The position numbers and the translations under genes are program-made. Of a DNA stretch of 27,135 bases, positions 7,129 to 14,635 are shown piece after piece. The number at the start of each line of letters is the position of its first letter. Positions within the stretch are counted from its first letter, which is position 1. The stretch covers positions 1 to 27,135 of the forward strand of contig DAORND010000035.1 of assembly GCA_035440755.1 (NCBI GenBank), given 5' to 3'. The notes below the pieces were generated by a model that searched no databases, was not told where the DNA came from, and worked only from the letters and a program-made list of their open reading frames with translations. This DNA comes from Aquimonas sp002352135 (GTDB taxonomy: Bacteria; Pseudomonadota; Gammaproteobacteria; Xanthomonadales; Xanthomonadaceae).

Positions 7129-10026
7129 ATGAAAGTGTTTGTTCTTGCCAAGTGGTTTGCCTTGGCAACCTCAGGGGTGTTGTCCATGGCCGTCGCGGCG
7201 GCCGAAGTCCAAGTGCCAAAAGCTGACGAAAATTATCAGCCTATTCAGGCGCTCGGTGTCGATCAGTCGGTCGATTATGCGAGTCTCAGCAAGTTCGGTC
7301 CCTGGGATGACCGCAACTATCAGCTGACTGCAGAGGATCTTCGCATCCTTCCAGACAACGACCGCTATGTGCCTGGCGTGCCTGCCTTCTTCAAGGTGAT
7401 GAAACGCAAGGAGATGGCTGAGCAGGGCTTCCCCCTGGAAACGCATCTCTATCCTCGCGAGTTCAACAAGGAATACCAGTATCGTTTCGGTGGCTTGTTG
7501 CAGGGCGGCAAGCTGTTTTTGACCGAGCGCGGCAAGAACCACTACAAAGGACCAGAGAACGCTTCGGCACCGGCCGCACCTGCGCGCTGGGCCACTGATC
7601 CGGTCGAGAAAAATGCCAAGGCTGCCAATGTTCTGGCAGAAGGTCCGTTCGACGGCACTTTGAGTGACAACGAAACTACGATTGAGTACCACCCGACCAA
7701 CCCGGATATCGTCATCGCTGGCTCCAACGGTACGGGTGGGCAGCGCATGTCGTATTCGTCCAATGGTGGCGTGACATGGAGCAGTGCGGGTGCTTTGCCG
7801 GGAACTTGCTGCGATCCAGCGATCGAGTTCAGTCCAGACGGCAGCATCGCCTTTGCCGCAACCTTGGGTCAGTCGGGCAGTGGCTGCACATTCTCACTGT
7901 GCAACACAGTGTACTGGTCGTTCAATAATGGCCAGAGCTGGCTCGGGCCGGTGCATACGTCTACAGCGAGCTCAGACAAAGAGTTCATTCACGTCGACAA
8001 GTCGCCCGAATCGCCGTACTTCGGCCGCCTGTATGCCACGTGGCATCAAGGTAACGTCCTGCAGTTTGCGCGCTCCACGGCAATGCCAGTGCAGGGAGGT
8101 AGTGGCTTGACCTTCGCCCCAACTATATCTCTCTCTGCGGAAGAGCGTGGTATCGGTAGCGATATTTCGACAGATCGTCAGGGGCGGATCTACTACGTTT
8201 ACCCCAGTATCACCAATAACTCTGCAGAGATCCGCGTCCTGCGCTCGGATGATGGCGGTGTGAGCTTCGTTGATTTGAATGGCGGTGAGGCGGGGCTTGC
8301 CAAGGCGGCTTATGACTTGCACGGGAACTTCGATTTCGCGATTCCCGCCATGGAAACCCGCCGTGTGTTTATCTACGCATCGGTAGACGTTGACTTGAGT
8401 GGTGGGGCAAATGATGGTCGTGTCTACATTGCTTTCACGGACGAAAACGCGGCAGCGGGTAGCCCGGGGAATGGCGGCGGCTCGGCGTCTGCCAGCCATG
8501 GGTGGATCAGGGTTGTCTATTCCGATGACCAAGGGGCGACCTGGAATGTCGCTGCGACGCCGCATAGCACCGCTGACCAGACGACCGTGGATCGATTCCA
8601 GCCCTGGATGAATGTGGATGGATTCGGCAATGTCCATGTTGGTTGGCAGGACACGCGGAATTCAGGTTCCGGTTTGCGTAACAAGGCTGACTGGTATTAC
8701 GCACTGTCGCGCGATGGCGGTCAGACATGGGAAGAGGAAACACGGGTGTCGTCCGAGGTCTCCCAGAACATTGCCGATGGCCAGGAGTGGGGAGACTACA
8801 ACGGCCTATCGGTGTCACCGCTGAGCGACGCCATCGGCATGACGTGGACGGACAATCGCATCACCACACCGCCATCAACGACAACGCAGCGTTCGTTCGC
8901 GGGCATCGTTGAGAACATGGCTGCGGGTCCGAGTTACACCATGGCAACGTCCGCCTCCACCTTCAATCTGTGTGCCGGCGACCCGGTGCCCGATGTAACG
9001 GTGCAACTCGGCGCAGCGGGCGGCTTCACCGGACTGGTGACCTTGTCAACACCGGGTCTCAATGCGTCGATCTTCCCGACTGCCACGTTCACGCCGAATC
9101 CGGTTGCGCCTGTGGAGGGCGGGGTCAGTTCGGTGCTCGCCATGACTACTAATGGAGCGGCAGCGGCTGGTAGTTACCCAGTCAGTATTTCGTCGACCAA
9201 CGGCGGCAGTGAGCCCATCGTGCGCAGCGATTCCTTCACCGTGAACATCGCACAGGGGCTGCCTACCGTTGCCAGTTTGACGGCGCCAGCGGATGCGGCT
9301 ACCGGTGTGTCGACGAACGCCGTCCTGCAGTGGGCTGCTGCATCCGGTGCCCAAGAGTACGTGGTCGAAGTCAGCAACACGCCCAGCTTCATCAACGCGA
9401 TTGCCGGCGGCACTGTGACCGGAACCTCATTTACTGCGACCGGTCTTGAACCGAACACTGAGTATTTCTGGCGAGTTCGCGCTGTCAATGCGTGCGGTGA
9501 TGCCAGCTTCTCCGAAATCCGCAGTTTCACAACGGTCGCGGAAATCTGCTTCGATGGTAGCGTTGCGATCCCGGACAACAACACGACGGGTGTTGACAAC
9601 ACGTTGAACGGTTTCGCGGGTGCGCTGCTGGATATGGATGTCTACGTGAAAATTAATCACACCTACGTTGGCGATGTGGTTGTAACGCTGCGTCACGATG
9701 CCGGGGTGCCTGTGACGTTGATTGACCGTCCGGGGGTGCCTGCATCGTCATTCGGTTGTTCGGGTGACAACGTAGATGCCACGCTCAGCGATGAGGGGAC
9801 CGCTCCTGTCGAGTCAACGTGTGGAAGTTCGTCTCCGGTCATTTCCGGGATCCTTGTTCCGAACGAGGCTCTTTCTGCTTTCGACGGCCAGGACTTTGCC
9901 GGTGCTTGGGTGCTGAACGTGTCGGATCGTGTAGGCAGTGATACCGGCAATTTGGTCCGCTGGTGCTTGTTGCCCAGCCAGGCGCAATCGTCGCCGGACC
10001 TGATTTTCGAGGACGGTTTCGAGTAG
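7129..10026 (+). CDS. Large secreted sialidase-like propeller protein with P-domain and IFEDGFE tail
   Basis: A 965-residue secreted multidomain protein. The signal peptide is residues 1-25 (MKVFVLAKWFALATSGVLSM, cleavage near AVAAA). Five Asp-box (BNR) motifs lie at about 210-217, 264-271, 373-380, 465-472 and 527-534, for example SDDQGATW and SRDGGQTW, so the first 590 residues are a beta-propeller of the sialidase/VPS10 type. An Ig-like domain follows at 600-710, then a fibronectin-III-like domain at 711-805. A proprotein-convertase P-domain occupies about 806-950 (HTYVGDVVVTLRH, FAGAWVLNVSD). The protein ends in DLIFEDGFE. No sialidase catalytic arginine triad is evident, so a glycan- or protein-binding role is as likely as hydrolysis. 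ATG 7129 is chosen over GTG 7120 because GGGGAG (7115-7120) sits 8 nt upstream. Confidence 0.88.
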   Translation: MKVFVLAKWFALATSGVLSMAVAAAEVQVPKADENYQPIQALGVDQSVDYASLSKFGPWDDRNYQLTAEDLRILPDNDRYVPGVPAFFKVMKRKEMAEQGFPLETHLYPREFNKEYQYRFGGLLQGGKLFLTERGKNHYKGPENASAPAAPARWATDPVEKNAKAANVLAEGPFDGTLSDNETTIEYHPTNPDIVIAGSNGTGGQRMSYSSNGGVTWSSAGALPGTCCDPAIEFSPDGSIAFAATLGQSGSGCTFSLCNTVYWSFNNGQSWLGPVHTSTASSDKEFIHVDKSPESPYFGRLYATWHQGNVLQFARSTAMPVQGGSGLTFAPTISLSAEERGIGSDISTDRQGRIYYVYPSITNNSAEIRVLRSDDGGVSFVDLNGGEAGLAKAAYDLHGNFDFAIPAMETRRVFIYASVDVDLSGGANDGRVYIAFTDENAAAGSPGNGGGSASASHGWIRVVYSDDQGATWNVAATPHSTADQTTVDRFQPWMNVDGFGNVHVGWQDTRNSGSGLRNKADWYYALSRDGGQTWEEETRVSSEVSQNIADGQEWGDYNGLSVSPLSDAIGMTWTDNRITTPPSTTTQRSFAGIVENMAAGPSYTMATSASTFNLCAGDPVPDVTVQLGAAGGFTGLVTLSTPGLNASIFPTATFTPNPVAPVEGGVSSVLAMTTNGAAAAGSYPVSISSTNGGSEPIVRSDSFTVNIAQGLPTVASLTAPADAATGVSTNAVLQWAAASGAQEYVVEVSNTPSFINAIAGGTVTGTSFTATGLEPNTEYFWRVRAVNACGDASFSEIRSFTTVAEICFDGSVAIPDNNTTGVDNTLNGFAGALLDMDVYVKINHTYVGDVVVTLRHDAGVPVTLIDRPGVPASSFGCSGDNVDATLSDEGTAPVESTCGSSSPVISGILVPNEALSAFDGQDFAGAWVLNVSDRVGSDTGNLVRWCLLPSQAQSSPDLIFEDGFE

Positions 10027-10051
10027 GTTGGCAGGCTGACTCGCATCACGA

Positions 10052-10080
10052 CAGCCCCGCGAAAGCGGGGCTGTTTTTTT
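10052..10080 (+). terminator. Rho-independent terminator of the propeller protein gene
   Basis: A perfect 9-bp GC-rich stem (CAGCCCCGC / GCGGGGCTG) closed by a GAAA tetraloop is followed directly by seven T residues, 25 nt after the stop codon. Confidence 0.93.
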
Positions 10081-10174
10081 GCGCGAACCGCCCATTTGTG
10101 TGATAGATCTGCAACGATCAGCACGCTGAGACGGCCATCTCAAGCAATTTCAGTGATTCATCGCGAAATCGCGC

Positions 10175-10204
10175 AAAAAAAAGGGTCCGGATAAAACCAG
10201 ACCC
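10175..10204 (-). terminator. Rho-independent terminator of ssrA
   Basis: Read on the minus strand: GGGTCTGG, a six-base loop, CCGGACCC (one G-T wobble) and eight T residues. The first stem base lies six nt past the mature CCA end of the tmRNA, the usual place for an ssrA terminator. Confidence 0.88.
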
Positions 10205-10209
10205 TCTGT

Positions 10210-10566
10210 TGGTGGAGGCGGGGGGAATCGAACCCCCGTCCGAAGGCATTACGTCTTTGGCTCTACGTGTGTAGTTCGCCGTTTGATCTCGTCCGGTGGA
10301 AACACGGCGTACAAAGAACGCCACCGAACCAGTCTGTTCCTTTTAGCCCGACACTGACAGGCAGCCATGCCGTAGCGATCCTGCAAATATGACCGTCCGA
10401 TCCGCCGTTACAGGCACCGATGGGGGACGGACTGGCCTATTTAGGCGGCCAGTGCGTAGTTGTCGTCGTTCGCAACTAGCTGTTTTGCCGCTGGATTTAC
10501 GAGGAAAGCTGCCCCCTCGACACGCACCTCCGATTTCACGACCCCCGTCGAAGCCTGGTCGCCCCC
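10210..10566 (-). ncRNA. ssrA: Transfer-messenger RNA (tmRNA)
   Basis: A 357-nt tmRNA that, with SmpB, rescues stalled ribosomes and tags the nascent peptide for proteolysis. On the minus strand the 5' end GGGGGCG pairs with CGCCTCC just before the 3' ACCA to form a seven-pair acceptor stem, and the T-arm contains GGTTCGATTCC. The 5' side continues with CAGGCTTCGACGGGGGTCG, very close to the E. coli D-loop region. The resume codon is GCG at 10473 and the encoded tag reads ANDDNYALAA then TAA, ending at 10441. This is a one-piece tmRNA with the CCA encoded. It lies immediately downstream of smpB on the same strand, as in many gammaproteobacteria. Confidence 0.97.
10441..10473 (-). other. tmRNA proteolysis-tag reading frame
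   Basis: Ten codons plus TAA inside ssrA encode ANDDNYALAA. E. coli has ANDENYALAA, so there is a single Glu-to-Asp change. The C-terminal LAA is the ClpXP degron, and the first alanine of the complete tag comes from the charged tmRNA itself. Confidence 0.95.
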
Positions 10567-10578
10567 GAGAGACTTGGC

Positions 10579-10608
10579 AGTATATGGAGCTGTTTGCTGC
10601 GGATACAA
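10579..10608 (-). promoter_or_regulatory. Sigma-70 promoter of ssrA
   Basis: On the minus strand, TTGTAT (10603-10608) and TATACT (10579-10584) are separated by 18 nt. The -10 box ends 12 nt before the mature tmRNA 5' end, leaving a short leader for RNase P to remove. The promoter lies in the 82-bp gap after the smpB stop, so ssrA can be transcribed independently of smpB. Confidence 0.75.
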
Positions 10609-10648
10609 GGAAAACCCTTGCGGCTGGTCGAATTATTCGCGACCGGGT

Positions 10649-11137
10649 TCAGGCTTCGCGATTGTGGCGACGCATGGCGCGCTGTTTGTCGCGTTGCCAG
10701 TCGCGGTCTTTGATTGACGCGCGTTTGTCGTGGCTCTGTTTGCCTTCGGCGAGCGCAATTTCAACCTTGACGCGGTTGTTCTTCCAGTACAGCGCGGTTG
10801 GTACCAGGGTGTAGCCCTCTCGCTCCACGGCACCGACCAGTTTGTTGATCTCGCGCTTGTGAAGCAGCAGTTTGCGGGTGCGGCGGTCGTCCGGAATCAC
10901 GTGGGTGGAAGCCGATGCAAGTGGGGTAATCAATGTGCCAAACAGAAAGATCTCGCCGCCTTTGATGATGGCGTAGCTTTCGTTGAACGACAGCCGTCCG
11001 CCGCGAAGGGCTTTGACTTCCCAGCCCTGCAGCGCGACACCTGCTTCGTAACGGTCTTCCAGGCTGTAGTCGAAACGCGCCTTCTTGTTGAGGGCGATGG
11101 TGCCGGTTCCGCTATCCTTGCTCTTCTTCTTGTTCAT
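10649..11137 (-). CDS. smpB: SsrA-binding protein SmpB
   Basis: The 162-residue protein partner of tmRNA in trans-translation. It contains the SmpB core IALNKKARFDYSLEDRYEAGVALQGWEVKALR, then GEIFLFGTLITPL and the tmRNA-binding strand YTLVPTALYWKNNRVKVEIALAEGKQSHDKR. The basic C-terminal tail (KDRDWQRDKQRAMRRHNREA) is the part that becomes helical in the mRNA channel. The start is preceded by AGGACAGGAC. It lies directly upstream of ssrA on the same strand and is divergent from ratA across 53 bp, which must hold both promoters. Confidence 0.98.
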   Translation of the reverse strand: MNKKKSKDSGTGTIALNKKARFDYSLEDRYEAGVALQGWEVKALRGGRLSFNESYAIIKGGEIFLFGTLITPLASASTHVIPDDRRTRKLLLHKREINKLVGAVEREGYTLVPTALYWKNNRVKVEIALAEGKQSHDKRASIKDRDWQRDKQRAMRRHNREA

Positions 11138-11190
11138 GTCCTGTCCTTGCGCGGCCTACGGGTTGCGGGTGGGACCCTTGCAGGTCACCG

Positions 11191-11619
11191 ATGACGCAAA
11201 TTTCCAGAAGCGCGCTGGTGCGCCGTTCGGCCGCACACATGTTTGATCTCGTTAACGAAGTGGAAGCCTATCCCAAGCGCTTCAGTTGGTGCGAGGGGGC
11301 GCAGGTTCTGGAGCGCAGTGATGACATGATGCTGGCGCGCTTGAATCTCAAGATGGGCGGTCTGCGGACAACCTTCTCAACCCGTAACCGCCTGCTGCCG
11401 GGGCGTCGTATCGAGTTGCGCCTGGCCGAAGGTCCGTTCACGTCGCTGGAGGGCAGTTGGGACTTTGTTGCGCTGGCCGACGATGTTTGCAAGGTGGTGT
11501 TGCACATGAACTTCGAGACGGCCGGCCTGTTGATGGGGTCGGCGCTGGCGCTGGGTTTTCAGTCCTTGACTGACCGATTGGTCGATGATTTCGTGCGTGA
11601 GGCGATGCGGGATGGCTGA
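11191..11619 (+). CDS. ratA: RatA/Coq10-family START-domain protein
   Basis: A 142-residue START-like (polyketide cyclase/Coq10) protein. ISRSALVRRSAAHMFDLVNEVEAYPKRFSWCEGAQVLER is the family N-terminus and FQSLTDRLVDDFVREA the C-terminal helix. E. coli RatA was reported to block 70S formation by binding 50S subunits, while the eukaryotic homologue Coq10 binds ubiquinone, so a quinone-related role is equally possible. It forms a pair with rnfH: the rnfH start lies inside its last eight bases. The neighbours (smpB, rnfH, bamE) match the order known in E. coli. Confidence 0.93.
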   Translation: MTQISRSALVRRSAAHMFDLVNEVEAYPKRFSWCEGAQVLERSDDMMLARLNLKMGGLRTTFSTRNRLLPGRRIELRLAEGPFTSLEGSWDFVALADDVCKVVLHMNFETAGLLMGSALALGFQSLTDRLVDDFVREAMRDG

Positions 11620-11893
11620 GGCCACAATCGGGGTCGAGGTGGTCTACGCATTGCCAGAGCGCGCTTGGCGAGTCGCATTGCGTTTGCCGGCGGGTAGCGC
11701 GGTCAAAGACGCGGTGCGTGCCTCCGGTTTGCGCGAGCGCTTACCGGAACTCGCTTCAAGTCCGCTCGACTGCGGTATTTTCAGTCATCCCTGTGCGCCG
11801 GATCGCGTGCTGGAGGACGGTGATCGGGTCGAGCTGTATCGACCTTTGCTTTGTGATCCCAAAGAAATCAGACGTCAGCGCGCCAAGCGCTGA
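11612..11893 (+). CDS. rnfH: RnfH/RatB family beta-grasp protein
   Basis: A 93-residue ubiquitin-like beta-grasp protein of the RnfH (UPF0125, YfjF/RatB) family. The pattern is IGVEVVYALPERAWRVALRLPAGSAVKDAV at the start and VLEDGDRVELYRPLLCDPKEIRRQRAKR at the end; DGDRVEIYRPL.DPKE.RR.RA is the family signature. Its molecular role is not established; names link it to the Rnf complex or to RatA. ATG 11612 overlaps the ratA stop by 8 nt, indicating translational coupling. It is convergent with bamE, with 11 nt between the stops. Confidence 0.93.
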   Translation: MAEATIGVEVVYALPERAWRVALRLPAGSAVKDAVRASGLRERLPELASSPLDCGIFSHPCAPDRVLEDGDRVELYRPLLCDPKEIRRQRAKR

Positions 11894-11904
11894 GCGCGGC
11901 AACA

Positions 11905-12297
11905 TCAGCCTCCGCGACTGCGCTTGTTGCGCTCGTCCTTGGGTAAGTTGCCATAACGCGACAGGCGCTGTCGCAAGGCTTCGTCCTGCTTTGGGAAGTA
12001 GTCGCCTTCGATGCTGGCCAAGGTGTCGCCGTCAAAGACCAGGCTCAAGTTTTTAATCTCGGTCTCGGAGCCGCGCTGCGATTGCGTGGCGACATAATCC
12101 CAGCGCTCGCTGTGGAAAGGATCGCGGACTGCAGGCGTGCCAAGCAGGGACAGCACCTGACGTTTACTCATTCCTGTCTTCAATTGAGCAACGTTGCGTT
12201 CGTCGAGCAGATTGCCCTGATACACATCGACTTTGTAGATGATGCCGCAGCCACTGAGGAGCAACGCGGAAAACAGGCCAAGAGCAGTCAAACGCAT
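11905..12297 (-). CDS. bamE: Outer membrane protein assembly factor BamE
   Basis: A lipoprotein of the BAM complex (SmpA/OmlA), located at the inner face of the outer membrane. The signal MRLTALGLFSALLLSGC ends in lipobox LSGC with Cys17. The mature part has YQGNLLDERNVAQLKTGMSKRQVLSLLGTPAVRDPF and RWDYVATQSQRG, the conserved BamE core (G.....V..L.G.P...D.F....W.Y). The 130-residue length is typical for this branch, and the basic C-terminal tail (KDERNKRSRGG) is variable in the family. It is divergent from fur, an arrangement known for omlA-fur in Xanthomonas. Confidence 0.97.
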   Translation of the reverse strand: MRLTALGLFSALLLSGCGIIYKVDVYQGNLLDERNVAQLKTGMSKRQVLSLLGTPAVRDPFHSERWDYVATQSQRGSETEIKNLSLVFDGDTLASIEGDYFPKQDEALRQRLSRYGNLPKDERNKRSRGG

Positions 12298-12422
12298 GGG
12301 ATCAATCCGGAAGAGCGACTGGCCGATGATACACTACGTGCCCCTTCACCCAGCGGTGTGGCGACCCGTATTCAGCCACGGTTGGATCGCGCCCGCGCCC
12401 GCGCCACGGAACGGAGTTGCCC

Positions 12423-12830
12423 ATGCCCATGGAGTCCAAGGATCTGCGCAAGGCGGGTCTCAAGGTGACGCAGCCGCGCATGCGGATTCTGGAGTTGCTG
12501 GAAAACGCCAGTCCGCGCCACATGACGGCTGAAGATATCTATCGATTGCTGCTCGACAACAATGACGACATCGGATTGGCAACGGTCTATCGCGTGTTGA
12601 CGCAGTTTGAGGCGGCCGGTTTGGTGATCAAACACAATTTCGAGGGCGGTCAGGCCGTATTCGAGCTGGATCGCGGCAAGCACCACGATCACATGGTCGA
12701 TGTCGATACCGGCAAGGTGATCGAGTTCGCCAGTGACGAGATTGAGCGTTTGCAGCACAGCATTGCCGAGACGCACGGCTACGACATCGTTGAGCACAGT
12801 CTGGTGCTCTACGTTCGCAAGAAGAAGTAA
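12423..12830 (+). CDS. fur: Ferric uptake regulator Fur
   Basis: A 135-residue iron-responsive repressor. The winged-helix part contains DLRKAGLKVTQPRMRILELLE, MTAEDIYRLLLDNNDDIGLATVYRVLTQFEAAGLV and FEGGQAVFEL, and the metal-sensing motif HHDHM lies at residues 87-91. The two cysteines that bind structural zinc in E. coli (93 and 96) are replaced here by Asp93 and Thr96, as also seen in pseudomonad and xanthomonad Fur. ATG 12423 is preferred over ATG 12429 and TTG 12417 because GGAG (12413-12416) ends 6 nt upstream. It is divergent from bamE, and I saw no clear Fur box in the 125-bp gap. Confidence 0.97.
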   Translation: MPMESKDLRKAGLKVTQPRMRILELLENASPRHMTAEDIYRLLLDNNDDIGLATVYRVLTQFEAAGLVIKHNFEGGQAVFELDRGKHHDHMVDVDTGKVIEFASDEIERLQHSIAETHGYDIVEHSLVLYVRKKK

Positions 12831-12890
12831 ACACCGGCGACCAAGTCATCGTTTCTAGTCGCCTTGGGTGGCGATCTGCGGGGGAGTATC

Positions 12891-13337
12891 GTGATCTACG
12901 TCTGGACCAAATCTTTGCACCTGCTGTTTGTCATCGCCTGGATGGCTGCGGTGTTCTATCTGCCGCGCATTCTGGTGAATGTCGCCGAGGCGGGTGAACA
13001 GGCCGCCGTGCGTGAGCGCCTGCTATTGATGGGGCGTCGCCTCTACAAGTTCGGTCATGTGATGTTCGGGCTGCTGCTGCTGTTTGGCATGCTGCTTTGG
13101 CTGGGCTATCGCCTCAGCCCGGAGGCATGGCCGCTGGTGGTCTCCGGTGGTTGGCTGCACGCCAAGCTGACTTTGGTGGCGGGCCTGTTTGCCTACTACG
13201 TTTTCACCGCGCGCTGGATGAAGCGCGCCGCTGCGGGCGGTGCCTTGCCGGGTTCCACGGCACTGCGTTGGTTCAACGAGCTGCCGATTTTTCTGGCACT
13301 TGGGGCGATCTATCTCGTGATTGGCAAGCCTTTCTGA
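12891..13337 (+). CDS. HemJ/CopD-like integral membrane protein
   Basis: A 148-residue protein with about four membrane segments, starting MIYVWTKSLHLLFVIAWMAAVFYLPRILV. The early histidine, the WMAAVFYLPR motif, the segment YKFGHVMFGLLLLFGMLLWLGY, the WLHAKLTLV motif and the final RWFNELPIFLALGAIYLVI match the HemJ family (UPF0093), the haem-binding protoporphyrinogen IX oxidase of many bacteria, which is often also annotated CopD-like. The likely reaction is oxidation of protoporphyrinogen IX to protoporphyrin IX in the inner membrane. GTG 12891 follows GGGGAG with a short spacer; a TTG at 12864 would add nine residues. It is 60 bp after fur and its stop is 7 nt before the symporter start. 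Confidence 0.8.
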   Translation: MIYVWTKSLHLLFVIAWMAAVFYLPRILVNVAEAGEQAAVRERLLLMGRRLYKFGHVMFGLLLLFGMLLWLGYRLSPEAWPLVVSGGWLHAKLTLVAGLFAYYVFTARWMKRAAAGGALPGSTALRWFNELPIFLALGAIYLVIGKPF

Positions 13338-13344
13338 GTCGCGC

Positions 13345-14631
13345 GTGATCACGGCCATCGTTCAAGGTTGGTTGCGGATCGCGTTCTGGAAGCGCGTGGC
13401 GGGAGGATTTCTACTCGGGGCGTTGCTGGGCTGGCTGCTGGGTCCCGTGGCGCAGACGTGGTTCGCGCCGCTGGGCACGCTTTACGTCACCCTGATCAAG
13501 ATGATCGCCACACCCCTGGTGTTTTTCGCGGTGCTGGCAGCGATCTCGCGCCTGCATGGCCAGGGTAGTGTGATGGCCTTGTCCGGGCGAACGTTTCTTT
13601 GGTTTGCCGTGACCGCATCCTTGGCCGTGATGGTGGGTCTAGGGACGGCGATGCTCTTGCAGCCCGGTATTGGCTTGGGTGAACTGAGCGCCGCCAGCGA
13701 CTACGTGGTGAAGGTGGTGCCCAGTCCTGTGCAGGTCCTTCTGGATGTGGTGCCTGCCAATCCGTTTGCGGCGCTGGCGGAAGGTCGCATCCTTCAGGTG
13801 ATTTTTTTTGCCGGGCTGCTCGGCTTCGCGCTGGTGAAGCTCGGCGACAAGGCGGCACGTCTGCGCGAGTTGGCGGGCGAGGCCAGCGACGCGATGATTC
13901 AGGTCACGCGCTTCGTGCTGGAAATGACGCCGCTCGGCACCTTCGGGCTGATTGCTGCGTTGGTTGGCAGCTATGGCTTTGAGCGCTTGCTGCCCCTTGG
14001 CTGGTTCGTGCTGACGATATTCGTCGCTTGTGCCGTGCACATCGTGGTGGTGTATGGCGGTCTGCTTCTGGCGCATGGATTGAATCCCTTGCGGTTCTTC
14101 AAAGGTGCCGCTGGCGCCATGCAAGTCGCATTTGCAACGTCGTCGAGTTTTGCCTCGATGCCCGCAGCCATGCGCGCCATCAGCGACAACCTGGGCGTCA
14201 ATCGTGACTACGTCGCGTTCGCTGTGCCGCTTGGGGCGAGCATCAAGATGGATGGTTGTGGGGCGATCTATCCGGCGGTCACTTCGCTGTTTGTGGCGCA
14301 GTACTTCCAGATCGATCTGACCGTCTCGCAGTATTTCGTCATCCTGTTGGCATCGGTCCTCGGGAGCTTCGGCACGGCTGGCGTGCCCGGCACGGCGATT
14401 GTCATGGTCACGCTGGTATTGAGCGCTGCGGGTCTGCCGTTGGAAGGCATCGGCTACATCGTCGCGATTGATCGCGTCATCGACATGATGCGGACGATGA
14501 CCAATGTCACCGGGCAGATGCTGGTGCCGGTTCTGGTGGCACGAGAGACCGGCTTGTTGGATGTCGAGGCCTTCCAGCGTGCGGCGGCGGTGGATGGCTC
14601 GCTCGCCGTCGGCGATCACACCCGGACCTGA
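13345..14631 (+). CDS. Dicarboxylate/amino acid:cation symporter (DAACS family)
   Basis: A 428-residue inner-membrane secondary transporter of the GltP/DctA/EAAT fold, using Na+ or H+ to import dicarboxylates or acidic amino acids. Family motifs are visible in order: LYVTLIKMIATPLVFFAVLAAI (TM3 region), the serine-rich re-entrant loop ATSSSFASMP (from residue 264), KMDGCGAIYPA (the NMDG-equivalent, from 301), GVPGTA in the second hairpin, and DRVIDMMRTMTNVTGQ in TM8, whose Asp/Arg side chains set substrate preference. The NMDG motif has Lys-Met instead of Asn-Met at its start. GTG 13345 is chosen; TTG 13321 would overlap the previous gene. The rarA start follows after 4 nt. Confidence 0.92.
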   Translation: MITAIVQGWLRIAFWKRVAGGFLLGALLGWLLGPVAQTWFAPLGTLYVTLIKMIATPLVFFAVLAAISRLHGQGSVMALSGRTFLWFAVTASLAVMVGLGTAMLLQPGIGLGELSAASDYVVKVVPSPVQVLLDVVPANPFAALAEGRILQVIFFAGLLGFALVKLGDKAARLRELAGEASDAMIQVTRFVLEMTPLGTFGLIAALVGSYGFERLLPLGWFVLTIFVACAVHIVVVYGGLLLAHGLNPLRFFKGAAGAMQVAFATSSSFASMPAAMRAISDNLGVNRDYVAFAVPLGASIKMDGCGAIYPAVTSLFVAQYFQIDLTVSQYFVILLASVLGSFGTAGVPGTAIVMVTLVLSAAGLPLEGIGYIVAIDRVIDMMRTMTNVTGQMLVPVLVARETGLLDVEAFQRAAAVDGSLAVGDHTRT

Positions 14632-14635
14632 TCGG

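Noticed and set aside
10389..10814. A plus-strand frame over the tmRNA and the end of smpB
   Set aside because: The region is fully explained by ssrA, its promoter and smpB on the other strand.
11191..11893. ratA-rnfH as a true toxin-antitoxin module
   Set aside because: The pair is conserved core genome with smpB and bamE, and RnfH is not an established antitoxin; RatA's relation to Coq10 supports a housekeeping role.
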